This document shows positions 5,387-9,188 of a stretch of DNA of 9,188 nucleotides, in pieces (the stretch's first letter is position 1; every line of letters starts with the position of its first letter). The stretch comes from Tannerella sp. (GTDB taxonomy: Bacteria; Bacteroidota; Bacteroidia; Bacteroidales; Tannerellaceae). A program made the translations under genes and the position numbers. Location of the stretch: contig JAITQL010000003.1 in assembly GCA_031288935.1 (NCBI GenBank), positions 1 through 9,188 of the forward strand, given 5' to 3'. A model generated the notes under the pieces. That model was not told where the DNA came from and ran no database searches. It saw only the letters and a list, made by a program, of their open reading frames with translations.

Positions 5387-8300
5387 CTATTCCCATACCG
5401 ACCAGCCGACCGGCCCGATCAAACCGGCTTTTCCGTCTCCGCGGTAAGGCGTCGGGACGGTCTGGTAATGGTTGGACAGGGTGCTGTAAACCAATACTTC
5501 GATTTGGTTCATGCCGGGATGTACGTAAGGCGTAATGTCTGTCCGGTACGGTGGACTCATCAGGATGCCGGCGAAGCGGCCGTTAACGGTCAGCTCGCAC
5601 GAAGCCGTCACATCGCCCAGATCCAGCATGACTTGAGCGCCGGGGTTGACGTTCGGCAACGCTGTTTGTTTCCGGTAATACATCCCCCCGGAATAGTATT
5701 TGAGCGCGCCGGTTTCCGACCAGTTGCCGGTAGCCAGCAAGCCTTTGCCGGTATGCAGTTTTACCGGTTCGCATATCACGGCGGCGCCCTGATAACCTGT
5801 TTCGCGTTCTACCGAAAAGGCGACTGTCCCAACCGGTTTCCGTACTTCGTCGAACGTCGTTTCATAGGTGCGGATGCCGCCCGGTTGTGTCTTCACCAGC
5901 CGGATGTTTTTCCCGGACAACGGTTTTCCGTCGAACCAGACTTTCAGATTCTTTCCGGCCACGGTCAGTTCCATGGCGCGCAAGCCCGGCGCCGTGCGGA
6001 AACGGTAGTTCCACACGCTGTACTGCCCGCCGTACGGATCGTACATCAGGTGATCGCCCAGTCCCCAGCGCATGGAGAGTACCGGGTCGTATTTGGAAGG
6101 ATGCGAAGGCGCGGGCGACGAGGCGGGGAAGAGTACGACGGCGCTGCGGTCGCGAAAATCGCGGTAGCTGCCCGTATGAAACTCGAATTTCTCTCCGGAC
6201 GTATTCGGGTAGGCAAGCAGCAAGGGATGCCAGCCTTTTCGCAACGTTATCTCCTTCTCATGTGCCGGGCACAGGTCGAGGCCGTCAACCAGCAGACTGC
6301 CGGGCGATACGCCGTCCGTCTCGATCCGGTAATTTCCCGTCTGCGGAACGTATACGTGCGTTTGGAAAAACTGATGTGCACTCCGGTCCAATATCAGGAA
6401 CCCGTCGCTGATTTTTCCTTTCAATCCGTGCCATCCCTGGGAACCGGGCTGATCCCACACGCCGTATTGCCAGGAAAATTCCAGCGGCATGGCCGGCGGC
6501 GCCGGTTGTTGCACGGTCGACAGGGCTGTTTCAAACGCTTCGGTCGAAGGCCGTTCATACGCCAGCATCTGTATTCCGAATCCGTACACGCTCTCCGGCC
6601 ATGCGGCATCGTCGAAATCCGCCTTCATCCAGTCTTTGCCCGCGAGAGCGGCCGGCCGGTGACGGAACGAGCGTGCTTCGGCGCCTATGCAGCCGTCGAA
6701 TGCCGGAAACCGGAAATCTCCCCATTTGTTGTTCATGGTCGGAAGCAGTTCCGTTTCCCATTCCCCCTCGACGGCGCCTTGCGCCGACAGCTGTCGCGGA
6801 CGGCGCTGCGGGTCTTCCAGGATCGGCGTGCCCGGCGAAAAGACAATCAGGGAGGAATTGGACGGTTCCTTTTCCATCCGCAACCACGTGCCTTCGCCGG
6901 TCTGTCGAAGTACCGGATACGGCGCCGTCGTGCCGTCGGACGCATTCCATATTTCCACGTTCCCGGTTGCCCTGAAAAAACATTCGCTGCCTTTGGGGAC
7001 GTCCATCACCATGTACACGTCCCGCCGGCCGGCACGGCGATGCAGTACTTTCCCGACGCCGGCCTCCGGGCGGAAGTCGGGCGTGATCAGCGAATGAATC
7101 TGCGTGACGGCCTCTTCTTTGGAGAGATACAGTCCGGTTCCGCCGGCCGCGTTCGTCTGTTTGCCGGCCGTTTTGCCGGTAGCCGCTTCCGTTGCCGTCA
7201 GTCCGAACAACTCCCGGACGATGGCGTCCGTTTCCGGGTCGTCTTCACCCGACAGCGTGCTTGCACGGGGAAGCCGCCCCGTGGCCAGCACGATGCCTCC
7301 CGCACGGTAATGCGCCTGCGCTTTTAGCAGCGAAGAGTGGTGCATGGCCAGCATGTCGGCCAGAACAAGTATCTTGTATCGTTCGCCGGCAACCGCCAGT
7401 CCGTCCTCGCCGGCAACGGCCTTGCGCAACGACACGTAATTCATGAAATCATAGTCCAGGCCGGCATCGCTCAACCGCATGGCCAGGTCGAATGCTTCCC
7501 TGTCGTCCGCTTCGGGACATGCCTGCATCGACTCGGTGGGGTACATCAGCGCGACGTCGCAGACGTGCGTGCCCTGACTCATCAGCCAGGACAGGCGTTC
7601 GGTATATTCCAGCCACTTCTTCACGTGCGGCCAGTAGGGCATCCGGAAGTGGAAGCAGGGCGGCGCCCATTCCCACCATCCTCCATGCGTGGCATAATAC
7701 AGTCCGTGCATGCAGACCAGGTTTCCTCCCGCAATGACGTGATGGTCCATCTGCTGCGTGAGCCATGACCCGGAACTGCCCCATCCCATGCTGTGGAAAG
7801 CTTCGAGCCACGTGCGCGGCCGCTCGTAGAGGTGGGCGATGGAACTGGAGACTTTGGTCGGAAGGAAACTGGAGCCTGTGGAAGGCGCATCGTTACCCGG
7901 CGCCGTGTACCAGCTGTTTGCGCGGAAATAGTCGACATAGGCCAGGGGTTCCCTGCCGCGCCCCAGGTTGTCGCTGCCGTAAATCAGTCCGCGTTGTGCA
8001 TGCCAGTCGTACACCGGCTGGAAATAACGTTCTTCGGCCAGGTCGAGCAGGACTTCGCAATAATCCAGACGTACCTTGGGCGTCATCTTGCCTGCATATT
8101 CATGCAGGGCGGGCAGCCACGGCGTCAGGTCATATCCCTTTCGCCGCAAAAATTCTTCCCTGAAATCATCCGACCAGGAACCGATTTTCAAGGGATACAG
8201 CAGTTCATCCTGGAAAAAGTAATTCATTCCGTTCGGCACGGCATCGCCCATGCGCTTTTCGAAACGGTCGAAGTAGACGCCGACCAGTTCTTTCCCGTGA

Positions 8301-9112
8301 TCGGGGTGAAGCAGATAGCCGTTTTTGGTTGTGATGATGTAAATCCGGTGCGGATTACCGGCCGGAGCCTGCCAGGTCAACTGTCCGCCGGAGACATGCG
8401 AAGTAATGTCCGTGCAACCCTGTCCGTCCGACAGGCAGGCCACCGCGGCGAGGAGGTTTGGCGGAACTGCCCGGCGATACGTCGCCCCGCCCTTTGCCCG
8501 GTCAACTTCAAAAACCAGTTCGCCCCGATAATCATGAAACTTCGGCATGGCCGCCAGTTCGTCGGCATAATATCCGTTCCCCGTCCAGCCGACGGTGTAG
8601 TCATCCAGCCCCGCGCCCATGTTTCGGTTGGCGCACTCCTTTGCAAACCAGCTCCACGTCTCCCACCAATCTTCGGAAAAGACCCGGGGGCGCCCGGCCT
8701 CCGTCTTTCCGAACAGGCCGTATCCGTCTTTCATCTCGGCCGTATCGACGGCAGGATCAAGATGGATGTAGCTGACCGCAAAACCTTCCGTGGCCGATTC
8801 GGACAGGATGTCCAGCTGTTCCCGCAGCCGTTCGCGATTCAGGCTGTCGCCGTTCCACCAGTAAAACGGGACATTGCCGTATCCCTTTGGCGGATGGATA
8901 AATCCGGGAAGGAGATCGAGCGTATCGCTTTTTTCCGGGTAACCTTTGTATTTTTGCTGGGCGGAAAGAAAAGTCGGGGCCAACAGGAATACACTCCAAA
9001 AGCAGAGAACAAAAGAAAAGGAACGAACCCTCCGGGAAGGGACAATGCAAGCGGACGTTTGCCGTGCGCCATGCGCTTTACTGTTTACGGATACAAAATT
9101 CATGATACACAT
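5387..9112 (-). CDS. Secreted GH106-like glycoside hydrolase (probable alpha-L-rhamnosidase family)
   Basis: From ATG 9112 the product is 1241 aa; ATG 9103 is equally possible (1238 aa). A signal peptide (hydrophobic FVLCFWSVFLLAPTFLSA, cleavage near A51-Q52, no lipobox) sends it to the periplasm or beyond. The N-terminal half (about 65-640) looks like the GH106 catalytic region: PFYWWNGDSLNRERLREQL (82-100), FQDELLYP before the WSDDFREEFLRRKGYDLTPWL segment (300-333), and ERPRTWLEAFHSMGWG (430-445). Likely catalytic acids are Glu303 and Glu437; their 134-residue spacing is close to that of the two catalytic Glu of the characterised GH106 enzyme BT0986 as I remember it. Next come a segment with NKWGDFRFP (795-803), a PA14-like segment (about 872-987; TGNYRIETDGVSPGSLLVDG) and a C-terminal GH2-type sugar-binding beta-sandwich (about 1127-1217; VMLDLGDV, VNGRFAG, PPYRTDITPYV). 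GH106 enzymes remove L-rhamnose from plant polysaccharides, but this one's substrate is unproven. It converges on the S41 gene and has its own promoter. Confidence 0.75.
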   Translation of the reverse strand: MCIMNFVSVNSKAHGARQTSACIVPSRRVRSFSFVLCFWSVFLLAPTFLSAQQKYKGYPEKSDTLDLLPGFIHPPKGYGNVPFYWWNGDSLNRERLREQLDILSESATEGFAVSYIHLDPAVDTAEMKDGYGLFGKTEAGRPRVFSEDWWETWSWFAKECANRNMGAGLDDYTVGWTGNGYYADELAAMPKFHDYRGELVFEVDRAKGGATYRRAVPPNLLAAVACLSDGQGCTDITSHVSGGQLTWQAPAGNPHRIYIITTKNGYLLHPDHGKELVGVYFDRFEKRMGDAVPNGMNYFFQDELLYPLKIGSWSDDFREEFLRRKGYDLTPWLPALHEYAGKMTPKVRLDYCEVLLDLAEERYFQPVYDWHAQRGLIYGSDNLGRGREPLAYVDYFRANSWYTAPGNDAPSTGSSFLPTKVSSSIAHLYERPRTWLEAFHSMGWGSSGSWLTQQMDHHVIAGGNLVCMHGLYYATHGGWWEWAPPCFHFRMPYWPHVKKWLEYTERLSWLMSQGTHVCDVALMYPTESMQACPEADDREAFDLAMRLSDAGLDYDFMNYVSLRKAVAGEDGLAVAGERYKILVLADMLAMHHSSLLKAQAHYRAGGIVLATGRLPRASTLSGEDDPETDAIVRELFGLTATEAATGKTAGKQTNAAGGTGLYLSKEEAVTQIHSLITPDFRPEAGVGKVLHRRAGRRDVYMVMDVPKGSECFFRATGNVEIWNASDGTTAPYPVLRQTGEGTWLRMEKEPSNSSLIVFSPGTPILEDPQRRPRQLSAQGAVEGEWETELLPTMNNKWGDFRFPAFDGCIGAEARSFRHRPAALAGKDWMKADFDDAAWPESVYGFGIQMLAYERPSTEAFETALSTVQQPAPPAMPLEFSWQYGVWDQPGSQGWHGLKGKISDGFLILDRSAHQFFQTHVYVPQTGNYRIETDGVSPGSLLVDGLDLCPAHEKEITLRKGWHPLLLAYPNTSGEKFEFHTGSYRDFRDRSAVVLFPASSPAPSHPSKYDPVLSMRWGLGDHLMYDPYGGQYSVWNYRFRTAPGLRAMELTVAGKNLKVWFDGKPLSGKNIRLVKTQPGGIRTYETTFDEVRKPVGTVAFSVERETGYQGAAVICEPVKLHTGKGLLATGNWSETGALKYYSGGMYYRKQTALPNVNPGAQVMLDLGDVTASCELTVNGRFAGILMSPPYRTDITPYVHPGMNQIEVLVYSTLSNHYQTVPTPYRGDGKAGLIGPVGWSVWE

Positions 9113-9133
9113 TATATTATTTTTACAACGGGG

Positions 9134-9141
9134 CAAAGATA
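9134..9141 (-). promoter_or_regulatory. -7 promoter box of the glycosidase gene
   Basis: On the minus strand this reads TATCTTTG, an exact TAnnTTTG match. It is 21 nt upstream of ATG 9112 and 30 nt upstream of ATG 9103. The leader is AT-rich without a Shine-Dalgarno site; the AAAAATAATATA directly before 9112 is why I slightly prefer that start. The longer frame that would begin at TTG 9136 starts inside this box and is rejected. No clear -33 TTTG is visible at the right spacing. Confidence 0.65.
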
Positions 9142-9188
9142 CAAACTTTTTTTATCCGACCCGCGTTGAGGATTAAAAAGCGTGTTTT

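Noticed and set aside
5468..7327. Long plus-strand open frame (619 codons) opposite the glycosidase
   Set aside because: It lies fully antisense to a protein with a signal peptide and clear domains, and its own translation has no recognisable domain. A second frame at 7793-9169 is rejected for the same reason.

Overview
The window looks like a chromosomal segment of a Bacteroidota bacterium, probably order Bacteroidales, with fairly GC-rich genes. Three things support this. The genes are preceded by exact copies of the Bacteroidota -7 promoter box TAnnTTTG and by A-rich leaders rather than clear Shine-Dalgarno sites. The topoisomerase is the Bacteroidota type of ParC. Its neighbours (a DUF3316-like barrel, an S41 lipoprotein and a GH106-like glycosidase) are typical of the phylum. 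The genus cannot be fixed from the sequence.

Layout. (1) Positions 1-158, minus strand: the first part of a MuiA-like (DUF4140/DUF4139) gene that runs off the left edge. Its signal-peptide coding region has an in-frame TGA. (2) Positions 159-477: a divergent intergenic region with one -7 box facing each way. Between them lie a 16-bp perfect dyad and a strong bulged hairpin. (3) Positions 478-5127, plus strand: a tightly packed three-gene unit of parC (topoisomerase IV subunit A), a DUF3316-like outer-membrane barrel candidate (4-nt overlap) and an S41-family lipoprotein protease (7-nt gap). An intrinsic terminator candidate follows; its left arm lies inside the protease coding region. (4) Positions 5128-5386: a convergent intergenic region holding the terminator, a degenerate AGGAT-type repeat with an inverted partner, and a weak hairpin. 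(5) Positions 5387-9112, minus strand: a large secreted GH106-like (alpha-L-rhamnosidase family) glycosidase with accessory beta-sandwich domains and its own promoter.

Function. ParC is the housekeeping decatenase subunit. The two genes behind it encode exported envelope proteins and appear to be co-transcribed and translationally coupled with it, although no direct functional link is visible. The glycosidase appears to stand alone: no SusC/SusD, regulator or other CAZyme gene is in the window. I found no phage genes, transposase, CRISPR array, tRNA or rRNA, and no strong case for an entirely new defence or mobile system. The most unusual signals are the nonsense codon in the MuiA-like gene, the paired dyad and hairpin upstream of parC, a clamp-binding-like peptide at the ParC C-terminus, and the terminator built into the end of the protease gene.
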